This document shows positions 33,870 through 45,510 of a stretch of 64,000 nt of DNA, piece by piece. Position numbers and translations under genes: made by a program. The DNA lies in assembly GCF_003265705.1 (NCBI RefSeq), contig NW_020312827.1:15716154-15780153 (forward strand), read 5' to 3'. Within the stretch, counting starts at the first letter, position 1. Every line of letters begins with the position of its first letter. The notes below the pieces were generated by a model. The model was given only the letters and a program-made list of their open reading frames with translations, searched no databases and was not told the origin of the DNA. The stretch comes from Callorhinus ursinus (Eukaryota; Chordata; Mammalia; Carnivora; Otariidae).

Positions 33870-34560
33870 TTATTCCAGTAGAGAGTGTTAAAGATAATAA
33901 TTAAGCAAATAAATATCCATAATCAGTCAGACCATGAGTACGCTGAAGATAATGTAGGCTAAGATAGAGGGAACTTTCAGCGGTGGGTATGGAAAGCCTT
34001 GGAAGCCTAAAGGAGCAAATCTGTCTACCTGCGTCTGATCTGAGACAATAAGGAGCTAAAAGGGCTATTGGAAAATGGGGAGAAAGCATGATTTAGGAAG
34101 ATGGTAGAGCAAATGCAAAGGCCCCGACCGGGGGGGCGCCTGGGTGGCTCAGTTGGTTAAGCGACTGCCCTCGGCTCAGGTCATGATCCTGGAGTCCCAG
34201 GATCGAGTCCCGCATCCAGGTCCCAGCTCGGTGGGGAGTCCGCTTCGCCCCCTGACCCTTCACCCTCTCATGTTCTCTCTCTCTCTCATTCTCTCTCAAA
34301 TAAATAAAATCTTTAAAAGAAAAAAAAAAGGCCCCGAGTGGGAAGGTTTGAGGATTATTTGAGGGATGTTTTGAGAGTGGTGTTGGCTGGAGTCCACTGA
34401 GCTAGCAGGAAGGTATTTAGAAGACGTTAAAGAAGGTGGCAAAGGTCAGGCTCTGGAGACCTTGTTTAAAGCAGAATTCACTGAGGAATTGACCTCAGAA
34501 GGGAATCCAGGGTGACACTAGTGCTTGTCCTGTTAGCTTGTGAAATGTCCCAAGTTGCCA
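33870..34560 (-). mobile_element. L2 LINE fragment, split by a SINE
   Basis: Antisense L2 phrases in order: 'aattaagcaaataaatatcc', 'tagagcaaatgcaaaggccc' and 'tttagaagacgttaaagaag' with 'aaggtcaggctctggagacc'. The SINE at 34133 is inserted between the second and third. Confidence 0.65.
34133..34326 (+). mobile_element. CAN SINE, 'GCGACTGCC' subfamily
   Basis: Head GCGCCTGGGTGGCTCAGTTG, then GCGACTGCC..., 'atcctggagtcccaggatcg', a long CT tract and AAATAAATAAAATCTTT. Flanking duplication aaaggccccgaccggg / aaaggccccgagtggg (34117-34132 and about 34327-34342). It belongs with the copies at 51.7 and 59.2 kb. Confidence 0.95.
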
Positions 34561-34653
34561 GAAGTTGATTTGTGAACCAGATATTTTCCCTTAAAGTTCT
34601 AGAAATTATCTAGTGTTTCTTAAAAGGATAAAGGTTGTCAAAAAGGAATCTAC

Positions 34654-34874
34654 TGTGGCACTTGGGTGGCATGGTCAGTTAAGCTTCCAACTCCTGATTT
34701 TGGTTCAGGTCATGATCTCAGGGTTGTGAGATTGAGCCCCATATGCGGCTCCATGCTCAGTGGGCAGTCTGCTTAAGACTCTCTCTCAATCTCCTTTCTC
34801 TGCCCCTCCCCCACCCCAGCCCCCTGATCATGCTGTCTCTAAATAAATGAAGAAAGAAAATCTTAAAGGGAAAA
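34654..34874 (+). mobile_element. CAN SINE, older copy
   Basis: Diverged head 'TGGCACTTGGGTGGCATGG', B-box-like GGTCATGATC, CT tract and AAATAAATGAAG tail. Duplication aaaaaggaatctac / aaaaaggaatcaac at 34640-34653 and 34876-34888. Confidence 0.92.
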
Positions 34875-34954
34875 AAAAAGGAATCAACCTCACAAATTGG
34901 CTTTGCTGTAGAGTTCATTCTCAGAGTACTACCCTGGAGAGATGTTATCCACGG

Positions 34955-35190
34955 GTTAAGATTCAAATCCTCGCTTAGCTACTTGCTCATTGTGTGACCT
35001 TGGGCAAGTAACATGACCTTTCTAAACCTCAGTTCCTTCATCTGTAAAGGGAAAGAATAATAATAACTGTCCCATATGGCACCTGTAAGTATTAGGTGAT
35101 ACAGTCTAAGGAAGGTACATGATTAAGTGGCTGCCCCATGGTGATAAGACTTAGCCATGCATGATATTTATTATTAGCTAATAAACTTGC
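34955..35190 (-). mobile_element. MIR SINE
   Basis: 'ttgtgtgaccttgggcaagt', 'aacctcagttccttcatctg', 'taaagggaaagaataataat' and 'gtaagtattaggtgatacag': reverse-strand MIR, well preserved in its core. Confidence 0.85.
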
Positions 35191-35239
35191 TGTAAATATG
35201 AGCACTGTTCCCTGACAGGAAAAAATATTCTGCATTTCT

Positions 35240-35490
35240 GTCCTTCATGAGGCATCACCTCTAATCTAACTGCCTCTGGGGTAATTCCACTGGGCAAACC
35301 CGTAGCCCACTATATGTTACCATTCCATACTTGCTCATGTGCGTGCCTGTTTCCTGGCCATCCCCCAGTCAGGCGGTTAACTTCATGTGGCTGGGGGAGT
35401 TTATTCATTACCTTATTTACTATATCCAAAACAGTACCTCGTTAATAGCAGGTACATAATTCTTATTTGTTAAATTGCTTCTAGAATAAG
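35240..35490 (+). mobile_element. L2 3' end
   Basis: Ends 'aacagtacctcgttaatagc', 'aggtacataattcttatttg', the L2 terminal block. The upstream part is diverged. Confidence 0.55.
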
Positions 35491-37175
35491 AAAAAAATAG
35501 TGATCAAGGTAGCTTATTATCTCCTCACAAAACACAATTAGAGTAGATGCTGGAGGCAGTCAAATTTGGGATTAATAGAAAGAATGTCATTGTCATTGTC
35601 AAAGTTGTTTCAGGGGTGACATCTGTGTTCTGCATAGGGGTGAAATTTCAAGCTTGCATTGTATAACGACGTGACTTTGATATTCCATCACACTCATACT
35701 TTAATACATTTTCTTAAAGGTTACTTCCAACCTTGGGATTCTTTTATTCAAATGTTTCCAGGGCAGCACGCACTAATTAAAGGATTGGATTTAGAAGATG
35801 TGGATAGTATGACCTGTGGTGATAACAGATTAATGCCATATTTCACCCCCAAAGCCAATTTATCCCCTATAATTTTCTGCCATGTGATGTCTTATAATTC
35901 TCTTTGAGAACTGCTTTGGGCAGCATTTCAAGCCTTCTTTTACTCCATTTTTGAGAGTGCTATGAGTGCAGTAAGTATGTGGCAAAACCTATTTAATAAA
36001 TGCTATTTTTAATTCGCTTGGTAATAACTGAGTCAAAGAAGAGTAAGGATAACTTCATTACCATTGACCATTTCAGCAACAGAAAGGAGCAAAAGCCTAT
36101 TGACTGACAGACTGTTACAGAGCAAGGCACTGATAAAATGATTGAAACATCTGCCATTATCCTTCCAGCTCCTTGCTCTATCAAATAAATGAAATGATGC
36201 TTTATTGGTGCCATGTTTATGTTTGGAGAAGCATGCACATGACGTTGCCTGATGTTAGCTTCTACAAATATTATTAGAAAATAACCAGCTGTGTTTGGAA
36301 TCTGATGAAGCTATTTATTATTTTAAATTCCTGGAAGGAAGGAGAGATGCCTGCATGTTTGTCTATGTAGTACGACCCCACTAAAACACATGATGTGTAT
36401 ATATCAAAACTCCATAAGCAAGGGGAATTTTTTTCAATTTCAAATGTGACGAGCCTTTTTACTTATTTCTGATAGTACCCTATTCACTCAGCACAGCCTA
36501 AAGTATTTCTAAAACATGACCTCAGCAGAGTTTGTTAATGCATTCTTTTATGTCTGCCCACATTTTAAACACTCAGTTTACACTTATTTTCCCCTGGTTA
36601 ACTTCATCTAGCAGATAGAAAAACTGGGTCCCCAAAAGTAGTAAAATGAACCTCACTGTTTAAGCAATTAACTGATATCCAAGGTATATTTAAGGCCATG
36701 TTTAAGACACCCTGTCTAAGGTATTACAGAAATAATTTTCTGATAATTAAAATGTCTTTCTTTAATTAGCTTACTCAGCTAGCACTGCATAGTAAACCTT
36801 ATTTACAGAGAGGCACCTAATTACATTCATTTCTACTCGTTTCTTTACTGCTGTTAATGCATTATATAGGGTCCAGCAGACTGTTCCAGCTCAGCTTTCT
36901 GCCAACGTTCTTAAATTTTTCTTATCTCTTACCAAGTTTTATTGGTGAACAAAGTACATAAATGTGGAGTACACATTTCAGTTCTCTGAAGCTATTTTCA
37001 AGATGCATCTAATTACACCTTTCTTCATATATTAAATAAATAAATTATATTGTTGCAAATGCTCACTTTATTTAGGGATTTAATAGAATATTTTGGTAAA
37101 ACCTGCACACAATACCTAATGAAAAACCAGATAAGAAATAATGGGAGCTAATCTTTCTTCTGTATTTATTTTCAT
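35491..37175. other. Repeat-free block, candidate conserved non-coding DNA
   Basis: Part of the largest interval without recognisable recent repeats. 35950-36400 and 36730-37080 are dense in TAAT/ATTA, TTTAATTAG, AACAAAG and CAGCTG-like cores with little low-complexity sequence, the look of a developmental enhancer. Conservation cannot be measured here. 36580-36700 may be a very old MIR. Confidence 0.35.
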
Positions 37176-37385
37176 GGGGATCTTACTGGGTGTTGTTTTA
37201 TGTAATCTTCAAAACAGCTCTAGGAGCAAGATATTGTGTACAATGTAATACATGAAGAAGAAAATCAAAGAGCTGAAATTGACTTGTCCAATGTTCTATC
37301 TAGTAAGTTTCAGAAGTAAGATTTTGGTCTAGTTGGGTCAACCTTAAAATGTGTGCTCTTTGTATTGCTTTATACTACCCTTATT
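37176..37385 (+). mobile_element. MIR SINE
   Basis: 'gttttatgtaatcttcaaaa', 'cagctctaggagcaagatat', 'gaagaaaatcaaagagctga' and 'ctagtaagtttcagaagtaa' fit MIR in order. Confidence 0.65.
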
Positions 37386-38594
37386 CTGCAGGAATTATCA
37401 TTTTGGACAGGCAGTTCAAAACAAATGAAATCTGGAGAAATCACCTCTATACTCATGACTAGCAAGAACGAATGCCACTTAGAGAAATCTCTATGGGAAT
37501 AAAAAACATGAAAAACAAAGTACTACTTATGAAAGAGGGCTTAAAAATCGATTAAAATTAAAACTGAAGCAATTCATTTCCTTTCAGACTGAAAAATCAA
37601 TCCTAGAGTTTGAAACAAATGGATTGGCTTTAAAATCACTGGAAAATATTTATTGACTCTTTTTATTATCTGTATCAATTGTTGGGATGAAAGGAGGTAT
37701 ACCATCAATTATTACTACAATAAAAACAGATTTGAATACACCACAAGGGTTCTCAGCACCTGATTTAAGGGGTGATCTTTTGATCTCTGCCTTCTGGGAT
37801 ATCAACAAGTAAATCTTGAATGTTTTTGTTAATTTATAAGGTGCAGCATATATTTCAAAAATGTTAAAAATTGATGCAAACATAAGATTTCAAGGGAAGG
37901 GAGAGTCACAAGGAAGCTTATTGAGAAAAATGGTATTGAGTTTCTGGCTCTTTAATGTGCATGGGTAGAAACTATGAAACTCTGAGTTAAAGATCCCAGA
38001 GGGATATGCCATAAGGTGTAATAATTATGACTAGCCGACCTATAGACTCATTAAGTGATATCAAGTGATATTTATATCTCATAATTGAGGGACATTATTT
38101 CCCAGACTGCCCTTCACAAAATGTGCTCCCTACCATACCTAAAATACCTCCATCAAAATAGTATGACTGTATATTTATCATCACCCTCTTCCCTGGAGTC
38201 TTCTAAGATATTTATATTCCAGCAATGAAGATTACATATTAGATAACATCCCTTCTTGGCAGGATATCCCTTGCCAATGTAGGTAGAAAATGAAGTATTC
38301 TGTAATGAGAGATGGAAGATACTAATAGCAAGTCTTGTCTACTTCTCCACTGTATCTAGACCCAATCTCAGATTTACCTGGAATTCACATCCATGGGTTC
38401 AGCTTAAGAACTTATTCAATATTTTGAAAGATAAATTCACATTTAAAGGCTTACCATGAATCAACCAGGAGTCCTTAATTCAACGTATAATTGAGGAATT
38501 TCTATTCCTTGTCAATCAATATTAGATCCTCTAACAGCTGTCTCTCAGTAGATATGACTTACGTTTTTGTCTCTTGTGAACATTGCCTATATTC
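37386..38594. other. Unassigned sequence
   Basis: No repeat or gene was recognised. There is a short tandem pair at about 38055-38080 ('aagtgatatc' + 'aagtgatatt'). Confidence 0.4.
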
Positions 38595-38735
38595 TCCTTT
38601 TCTTAGTTTTGTTCAACAAACTTTCATTGTTCATCTACTATAAACCAGATTATCTCTAGGTGCTGGGATTACAAGAATGGATTTGTCATTTCTTCTGCCT
38701 TTAAGAAGTTCAGAGGTCTAAGAGGAGGGCAAACG
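38595..38735 (-). mobile_element. L2 3' end fragment
   Basis: 'gttcaacaaactttcattgt', 'tctaggtgctgggattacaa' and 'cttctgcctttaagaagttc' match antisense L2. Confidence 0.6.
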
Positions 38736-38933
38736 GGTGGAATAAGGTCGCGTCAACTTTCTAGGGCTATACCTTAAGAGTGAGATGCATTCAAACTTTT
38801 TTTTTTTTTAAATTTTAGAGGGTATGGAATGTGGGGGAAAAACACAAAAAATCCACAATTAAAATGGCAAATGTTGTTTAAACTCTTTTAAAATAGTTTT
38901 TGTCTCCTTGGAGATGAATTTATCTCGAGGAAA

Positions 38934-39390
38934 TGAGGAGGTTCAGGACAGGCCACCCCAGAATGGAACTTTCTTCCAAAGTGGAGACGATCAAGGTCCA
39001 ACAAATTCAAGAAGAGCTTTTTACCTCTCCCTTCACTGCTTAAGAGAATTTAGATAGGGAGCCTGCACCAGGGAGAAGCTATCACCAGAGATAACTTTTT
39101 ACAAGGCTTACAAACGTGGCAGGGCAAACATCTGTTTACAAAACACTTGGCTCTTTCCATCTTCCTGCAAATTGTCTTCCTCCCTTTTCAAGTCTCAAAC
39201 CCCAACCTCCTTCTCCTTAGCTCAGAATGGCATAGAAACCTCAATTGTCTGGATTTTAGGCAGTCTCACATCTTTGGGGTTCCGGTAAGAATGAAATTCG
39301 ATGTTTTTTTTTCTCCTGTTAATATGTCTTATGCCAATTTAATTATAAGACCAGCCAAAAAACCTAAAAGGGAAAGTTTTCTCCCCTACA
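38934..39390 (+). mobile_element. Endogenous retrovirus solo LTR (class I-like)
   Basis: About 457 bp from TGAGGAGGTTCAGGACAGGC to CTCCCCTACA, with 'tttacctctcccttcactgc', 'ttcctcccttttcaagtctc', 'ctcctgttaatatgtcttat' and 'agaccagccaaaaaacctaa'. TG...CA ends. Flanks gaaa / aaag are only a weak 4-bp duplication. No gag, pol or env sequence is adjacent, so it is a solo LTR. The family name is not certain. Confidence 0.75.
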
Positions 39391-39570
39391 AAAGCAACAG
39401 GTATCCTTGTTTTGCAAAAAGAACCAACAAAAGAAATACTAGGTGAGTGCAAAGCAGTTACTCACCATGGCACTCCGGGAACATCTAAGCCATCCTTTAC
39501 CTTATGCAGATATCTTAGGTTTACAAATGGATTGTTCTGTTTGGTAAATCAAATTGGATGTCTCTTCCAG

Positions 39571-39597
39571 CAAAAAAAAAAAAAAAAAAAAAAAAAG
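39571..39597. repeat. Poly(A) run of about 26
   Basis: A pure A run after 39391-39570, which I do not recognise as a repeat. AAAGCAA occurs both at about 39391 (just after the LTR) and at the end of the A run, so a small processed insertion is possible but unproven. Confidence 0.8.
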
Positions 39598-39599
39598 CA

Positions 39600-40440
39600 A
39601 TTTTTTTCATGCCTCCTTGGGGAGAAATATTACGTTTTCCTGTTTGATTTAGAACACCTTTCTTATCTTTGTAAATTGTGGGTTTTCTTGTAGATTTGCA
39701 TGTAGCCTTTTTTGAGCAGTCATTTGTAAATGAGAAGCTACACAGGAAGAATCTTGGGAAGACGGTGAATATAAATTTTAAAAATATTATGATTAATTAA
39801 TAAACAGTTATATATTAATATAATTACTATTATAAATACATGTTCTTTATTTAAACCATGAAAAGGGCCAATAGTGGGTGAACACCAAAGTCAGATTACT
39901 GTGTTCTGATATGATTATGTCCTTCAGGCCAGAGGGCAATATCCCAACAGTCGGAGTGGAAGTTGGGTTTCTCCTGGAGGAAATGGCATTTCTCATAGTC
40001 AATAAACTGGGCAAGAGTTCAAACATGGGACAAGAGACCAGGAAATAAAAATTGAGGACTAGAATAAACTACAAGGTAGGTTATTATCCCTTGCTCTCAT
40101 GCCTGTTCGGAGTTCAGTAGCCAAACTGTTCACATGATGATGATGATGTATAGGTTGTGGATAAGAAGATTCAGAATTTCAGCAATTAAAAGGAAGAAAT
40201 TTCTAGACCCATCAAGAAATGACTTCTGACTGACATGACATGGTAGTGCCACCACTGAACAATTAAGAGCTTCTTTGCAGTGATGACAGTCAAATCACTA
40301 TTGTATGCAATTATGAATACATAGAGTTTTGATGTCTATAAAATGCTTTAGTTTCTAGAGTTGTCCCCCATGTACTATGTTGGTGTCCCCCATACACGCT
40401 TCTGCCACAAAATAAACAAGACCCAGAGATTTTGTTCCCC
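39600..40440. other. Unassigned sequence
   Basis: AT-rich DNA with no element recognised, adjoining the CTCF motif. Confidence 0.4.
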
Positions 40441-40450
40441 CAACAATGCG

Positions 40451-40467
40451 CCACTAGGGGGCAGCAG
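40451..40467 (+). promoter_or_regulatory. Strong CTCF-binding motif
   Basis: CCACTAGGGGGCAGCAG matches the CTCF core consensus CCASYAGRKGGCRS at every position and is preceded by GCG. CTCF is the zinc-finger protein that anchors chromatin loops and insulates domains, and motif orientation (here plus) sets loop direction. The motif sits in otherwise unassigned DNA outside any repeat I recognise, so it is unlikely to be SINE-borne. Occupancy depends on cell type and methylation and cannot be read from sequence. Confidence 0.7.
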
Positions 40468-40999
40468 GAGTTTATCTAACCCAAAGCAAAGCCCGAGGTA
40501 CTCTCTCAGGTTCCAAAATTCATACTAGGAGTGAGGAGTTCTCACACATTTCTTTTACCCCTGAATGCCCATCTGACCTTGTCATTTAGAGGCCTGTAAG
40601 TAACCAAAATAGGACTTACTGAAAAAACACATAATGAGATTGAGGAAATGTTGAGTTTTTTAAAAAGGGGGAAAATGATGGTAGGAGATACCTGCATATA
40701 ACTCAAACCCTTAAGATATCCCAAATTGTACTGAAGAAGCCACACGTTACCAGTTTTGTCTTGTCCTGGGTTATAAAGCAGCCAATGCTCTATTAGTCCA
40801 ATATTTCTATATGAACTATGTTTTATGTCATTTCCACGATTTTTTAATGATCAGTCTTCAATTAAGAGAACTATTTGACCTCAAAGTCTTAAATACCTAA
40901 TTCATGTTTAATTAATTAATTAAAGAAAATGTTTGGCAGTGCCTCCATATCCTTTAGGCCACCAAATCCTCTTTTTTCTCCCTAAATGAACCCCCAATT

Positions 41000-42055
41000 C
41001 CCCACGCCCTTTCATTTCTACTCCTTAAATTTAAGACTGTTATCTCTCCTCTGTGTTATTGTAAGGCCCCTTAATTTGTATCCCTGTTACTAGGGCCTCC
41101 CTCATCTGACTCAAGCTCTCTCTGTGGCTAGAATTATTATTCAGGAAATCTGATAATGGTGCTGGCTATTCTCACATAGTCAGCAAGGTTCTTCCACCTC
41201 TTCCTGGTCTCAAAATCTCTCATTCTTCAGCTCACGTCTTTTCTGTCTGTATCTTTATTCATGCCCTAAGTGAGATCATACTGTCTAATGGCTTTAAAAA
41301 CCATAAAAATGCTTCCAACTCTCTGCAGTCCCTGAGTTGTAACATCTAACTGGTCAGTTTTCAAATCCATCTGAATGTTAAGTAAGGATCTCAGATTTAA
41401 CGGGTCCAAAATAGATCTCTTGATTTCTCAAGCTCCTACCAAACAGTTCTTCTGGTCTTCTCCATATCCATAAAAGACATCATTTTAACTTTGTTTTTTT
41501 TCTGCTAAACTATGCCCCTCTCTGCTCAATGATCCATATCATATTCTTTACCAAATCCTGTCAGTCTGCCTCCAAAATATTTCCAGAATCTATCCACCTC
41601 CAAATACTCACTACCACCATCCGATTCTTGTAATGTTCTCATATACAAGACAAGGATTGCCTCCTAACCCCTTCTTTGTTGTGCTCTGACTCCATCACTC
41701 AGTTCACACAAAAGACAAATGATTTTTTTTTTTTTAAATCAAATGTGTCATTCCTCTGTCCAATACTCTCCCATGATTTCCTATTGGAAAAATGATAAAA
41801 TTCAAGCTTCAGGCTATGATCTCTAAGGCCCTTTGTGATGTCAATTGTCTTTCTGACCTTATTTCTTATCGCTCTCCTACTGATTCTCTCCACTCTGCCC
41901 ATACTCATCTTCTTTCCAATCCTTATACAAGCAAGTTTTCTGACTCTGGGTCATGGATTTGCTTTTCTGTTGCCTTGAAAGATCTTTCAATGACTTGCAC
42001 TTTCCTGTTCATTCCCACTTCAGGTCTCTGCCTTTCCTAGTCATACTCTCTACAC
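41000..42055 (+). mobile_element. L2 LINE, long fragment
   Basis: Sense L2 phrases in order: 'ttctggtcttctccatatcc', 'aaatcctgtcagtctgcctc', 'aatctatccacctccaaata', 'tgtcattcctctgtccaata', 'ctatgatctctaaggccctt' and 'cccacttcaggtctctgcct'. The 5' part before about 41200 is less certain. Frames are broken (82 codons at 41792-42040 at best). Confidence 0.72.
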
Positions 42056-42059
42056 TAGA

Positions 42060-42577
42060 TTCCCCTGGGATTGTTGTGTTATATGGGGGCTCTTAAGAAG
42101 AACACGATTCCTGGTATTCACACACTTTTGTAGTCACCACCCCAGGAATTGGGCTATCCCTAGGGCTCAATTTAATCAATAGAACAAATAAAAGTGACAC
42201 TCTGCAGTTTCAGGGCACAAGTCTTAAGTAATCCCAAGAGCTTCTGCTTTTGTGTTTATTCAAGCCCTGAGCCACCATGCCAGAAGCCTGGCTACGCTGT
42301 TGAGGAGAATGTGTGGAGTAACCTTATGAGATCAGGTGCACAGACTTTGTGGAGAAACCAAATAGAGAGGGAGAGAAGCCCAACCATCCAGCAGAGTCCA
42401 GCCCACAGCTCATCAGCCTCCTGAATGCAGTCATATGATATCTCCTTCAGGGACTGCAGAACCACACAGCCGAGCCCAGTTCAAATTATGGAATGATGAG
42501 CAAATAAAATTGTTCTTGTTTGTTTTAGGCCCCTACATTTTTGGGTTGCTAGTTATACAACAATAGATAATTGGTAA
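42060..42577 (+). mobile_element. MLT1-type ERVL-MaLR LTR
   Basis: 'aatagaacaaataaaagtga', 'cagtttcagggcacaagtct', 'gagccaccatgccagaagcc', 'gagcaaataaaattgttctt' and the terminal 'caacaatagataattgg' fit an older MLT1 LTR. It directly follows the L2. The 5' boundary is approximate. Confidence 0.7.
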
Positions 42578-42647
42578 ACTCCCCTTTAGTTACTATGCCT
42601 GCTCCTGATTTATTTTTTAATGTCCTGCACCATTATTTGACATGCTA

Positions 42648-42683
42648 GTGTGTGTGTGTGTATGCGTGTGTGTGTGTGTGTGT
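42648..42683. repeat. (GT)n microsatellite
   Basis: About 17 GT units with one TATGC interruption. Confidence 0.9.
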
Positions 42684-44060
42684 ACTTGTTTATTTTTGTT
42701 TCCTCCAATATACCATGAGCCTCAAGATAGCAGATTATGTTTGGTTCACCATTGTACCAACAGCGTGTTACCAAATGAAGGAATTAATCAATCAGTCTCT
42801 CTTGAGAAGTTGAATTGCCTTATCTTGCTGTCTGAGGAAGCATTTCTGTTTACCCTCCTACATACAAGTCCATGTTCTCTTAAAGACGAGCATTATCCAA
42901 GTTTGTATAGATACTCTTCTCCTTCTTAGAAATAAAATTAATGCATTCATTGCTGAATTCATAAATCAATAGAAAGTTAGGAATGTGAGAAACATCAGAA
43001 AAAAATCCAGTTCAATGTATTTTTTTTGTTTGTGTGGCCATAGAACTCTTCATTATATGAAATCGTCCATGTGATGCCAAAATATAAATCAGTAAAAGTA
43101 GATCTGTTCTGCAGACTGAACATTTACTTTATCTTTTCTCAAGGCATCTTCGGGAGTGCTTCTTCAAAACCCAAAGGTGCCAAAAAGCATAGTTGGAAAG
43201 CCATTGATCTCTTTTCAAACATGACTTCAGTAAACAAGGAGAAAGGAATGAGGAGTTGATATGACTGATAGGTCTAGCTGAACAAAACAGCTGGATGGGA
43301 CTAGAATCTGCTCAACTCAATTTAATCCACTTTGTTAACAGTAATTCTCGAGAGCATTCCTTCTGGCAGGATTTGGTTTATGAGTGGAAGACAGATTCAA
43401 ACCTTCAATTTAAAGTAGAGATAATTAAACTAATGGGAGAGCATCTCATTGTGATTATTAGCATTTAACCTAATAATAACTGATACACAAACTAGCTTAA
43501 CCTGCATGGGACATGTGATCTGTCCTACTATCAGATAGATGGCTAAATTTGTATCTTTTACTCCTTGTAACAGAGTCATTTAGCATGGGCCAAAAACATA
43601 AAAAGGAAAAAAAAAAGCACTATTTTTTAATTGCCAAATCCTCAAATAGCCACAGATATTGTAAAAAAAATATGTGTGCATAATGACCAATTATAGGCTA
43701 AAAAAAGAGAAGAAATATTCATATATTCAAATATAAGGTATTTTTCCCTATGCTTTACATTTTACTATGGCTTTAATTTTTTTTAATAGTCTCTAGAAAA
43801 TCAAATTTTCACTAAAAGATCCTCTTACCATAACATCATAGTTTTTATGTTTTTAACCTGAATAAAATATTCAATGTTGTTAAAACTTTTTTGAAACCAT
43901 GTATATTTAAAATAACTTAAAAATTTCCTTCACCTTAATTTCTGAATCTGGTATTTTAAGGAGCAGCAGTAGTTACTTTTTCTTTATTTGATTTGGGCTA
44001 GAAATTATACATACAGAGAATCTTAGTGGATCTACTGTTTGTTTGTTTAAATGACATTAT
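42684..44060. other. Unassigned AT-rich sequence
   Basis: No transposon or exon was recognised over about 1.4 kb. Confidence 0.4.
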
Positions 44061-44064
44061 GGTT

Positions 44065-44310
44065 CTGCCAATTTAAATACTTTGCCCATATTCACAGAGT
44101 TATATGAATGGCAAAGCTGGCTTGGTGTCATGCCTGGCTTTAAATCCCTTCCTATTTTTACTAAACAAATCTATAAGCCTGAACTTAAAGGACCATTAAA
44201 ATACTTTATTTCATTATTTCACTTTTCATATGAGAAAACTGAGGTCTGAAGAGGTTACATTATTCATCTAATCTAAATAAAAATATTTAAACCAGACTTG
44301 GGAGGAGAAT
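44065..44310 (+). mobile_element. MIR-like fragments
   Basis: Two pieces: 44075-44155 ('tttgcccatattcacagagt', 'gaatggcaaagctggcttgg') and 44200-44310 ('cacttttcatatgagaaaac', 'tgaggtctgaagaggttaca'). Their order (3' part before the 5' part) means two separate MIRs. Confidence 0.55.
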
Positions 44311-44594
44311 TCAGCTAATTTCTTTCAAATATTAAAATATTTAAATCCATACATATATTTTTTTCTTAAATCCTCTATCTCTCTATATAAATATATAAAA
44401 GGATTTAAAAAGGTATAAATCTTGATACACTCACTGAAGTAGACTAGTGCTGATTGGATCCTCCCCTCTTGTCTTCATTTAGTTAATTCCTGTTATTTCT
44501 CTAGACTCTATAAAGTTTAGACCTCATCTTAAGTAGCAGTTCATCTTGCTCTTCGGCAAGGTTGATTTCCCCTTTATATTCATTCAGAGTTCTT

Positions 44595-44646
44595 TCTCTT
44601 TTACACGTAACATCATTTCATCTCTTTTACACATAACATCATTTCA
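44595..44646 (+). repeat. 26-bp tandem duplication
   Basis: 'tctcttttacacgtaacatc' + atttca (44595-44620) is repeated at 44621-44646 with one change (g to a). Confidence 0.9.
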
Positions 44647-44719
44647 ATTTTCATTTATTTATATGATTATTTGATTAGTGTCTTTGATCTTGAAAGGAAA
44701 GTATTATAATTCGTTTATG

Positions 44720-44815
44720 ATTAGATCAGTATTCCCAAAGAACAGTCAAATGCCTAGCACTTAGTAGCAGCTCAGTTAATTATAAACAGTTAGATAAATG
44801 AATTAATGAAAATGC
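44720..44815 (+). mobile_element. L2 3' terminus
   Basis: 'aatgcctagcacttagtagc', 'agctcagttaattataaaca' and 'gataaatgaattaatgaaa' resemble the L2 end block. Confidence 0.5.
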
Positions 44816-45404
44816 AAAAGAAATAGTTTTTCCTAGTAAAACCACCTTGATAAATATATTATATTACATTGTTAATTATTTAAGAAAATCTCAGAAATGA
44901 ATACCCCTATAGCTCAAATACTCTGCTAAGGAAGTGACTAACAGCACTGTAGCCCTGGTTGCCCAATCAAGGAGACCAAGTAAGGTAGGCAGTACCTGCA
45001 GAGCTGGATGGATGTGTTAGACAAGAGACCCAGAGAGAATGTTGACATTCAGGGACTAAGGTTCCCATTGCAACCAGGGACTTTTGTGAACACATTTGGA
45101 ATCTAAAGATCAAAGTAAAAAATTTAGCCCATGAGTCTATGTTCAGAAACAGGTTAGATATCTGGTTCTCAGGCATCAAGACAGACAGTAAGTAACCCAC
45201 CAGAGCCTCAAATAAGATCAGTGCTATTTCTCCAATGTTGTTTCATAAATATGAGGAGATAATTTTGATTGATGCTATAACAGAGAGGTGTTCTTGGCAA
45301 TGGACTGGGGCTAAGAATGTCCTGCAAAAGCACAAGGCAATTCTGTATGATAAAAGACTTCCTTGGCCTAAATGCCAAGAGCATGCCCTTGGAAAAACAC
45401 TATG

Positions 45405-45510
45405 AGTCAACGAGCTCCTTGACAATGAGGTTTCTATCTTGTTCCTCTGGGTATTCCCACAGCAAGCACAGTGCTTGACCTACAGTGAATGCATATTGGA
45501 AATGGACTTC
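45405..45510 (+). mobile_element. L2 3' end fragment
   Basis: 'gagctccttgacaatgaggt', 'cccacagcaagcacagtgct' and 'tgacctacagtgaatgcata' follow the L2 3' UTR. Confidence 0.6.
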
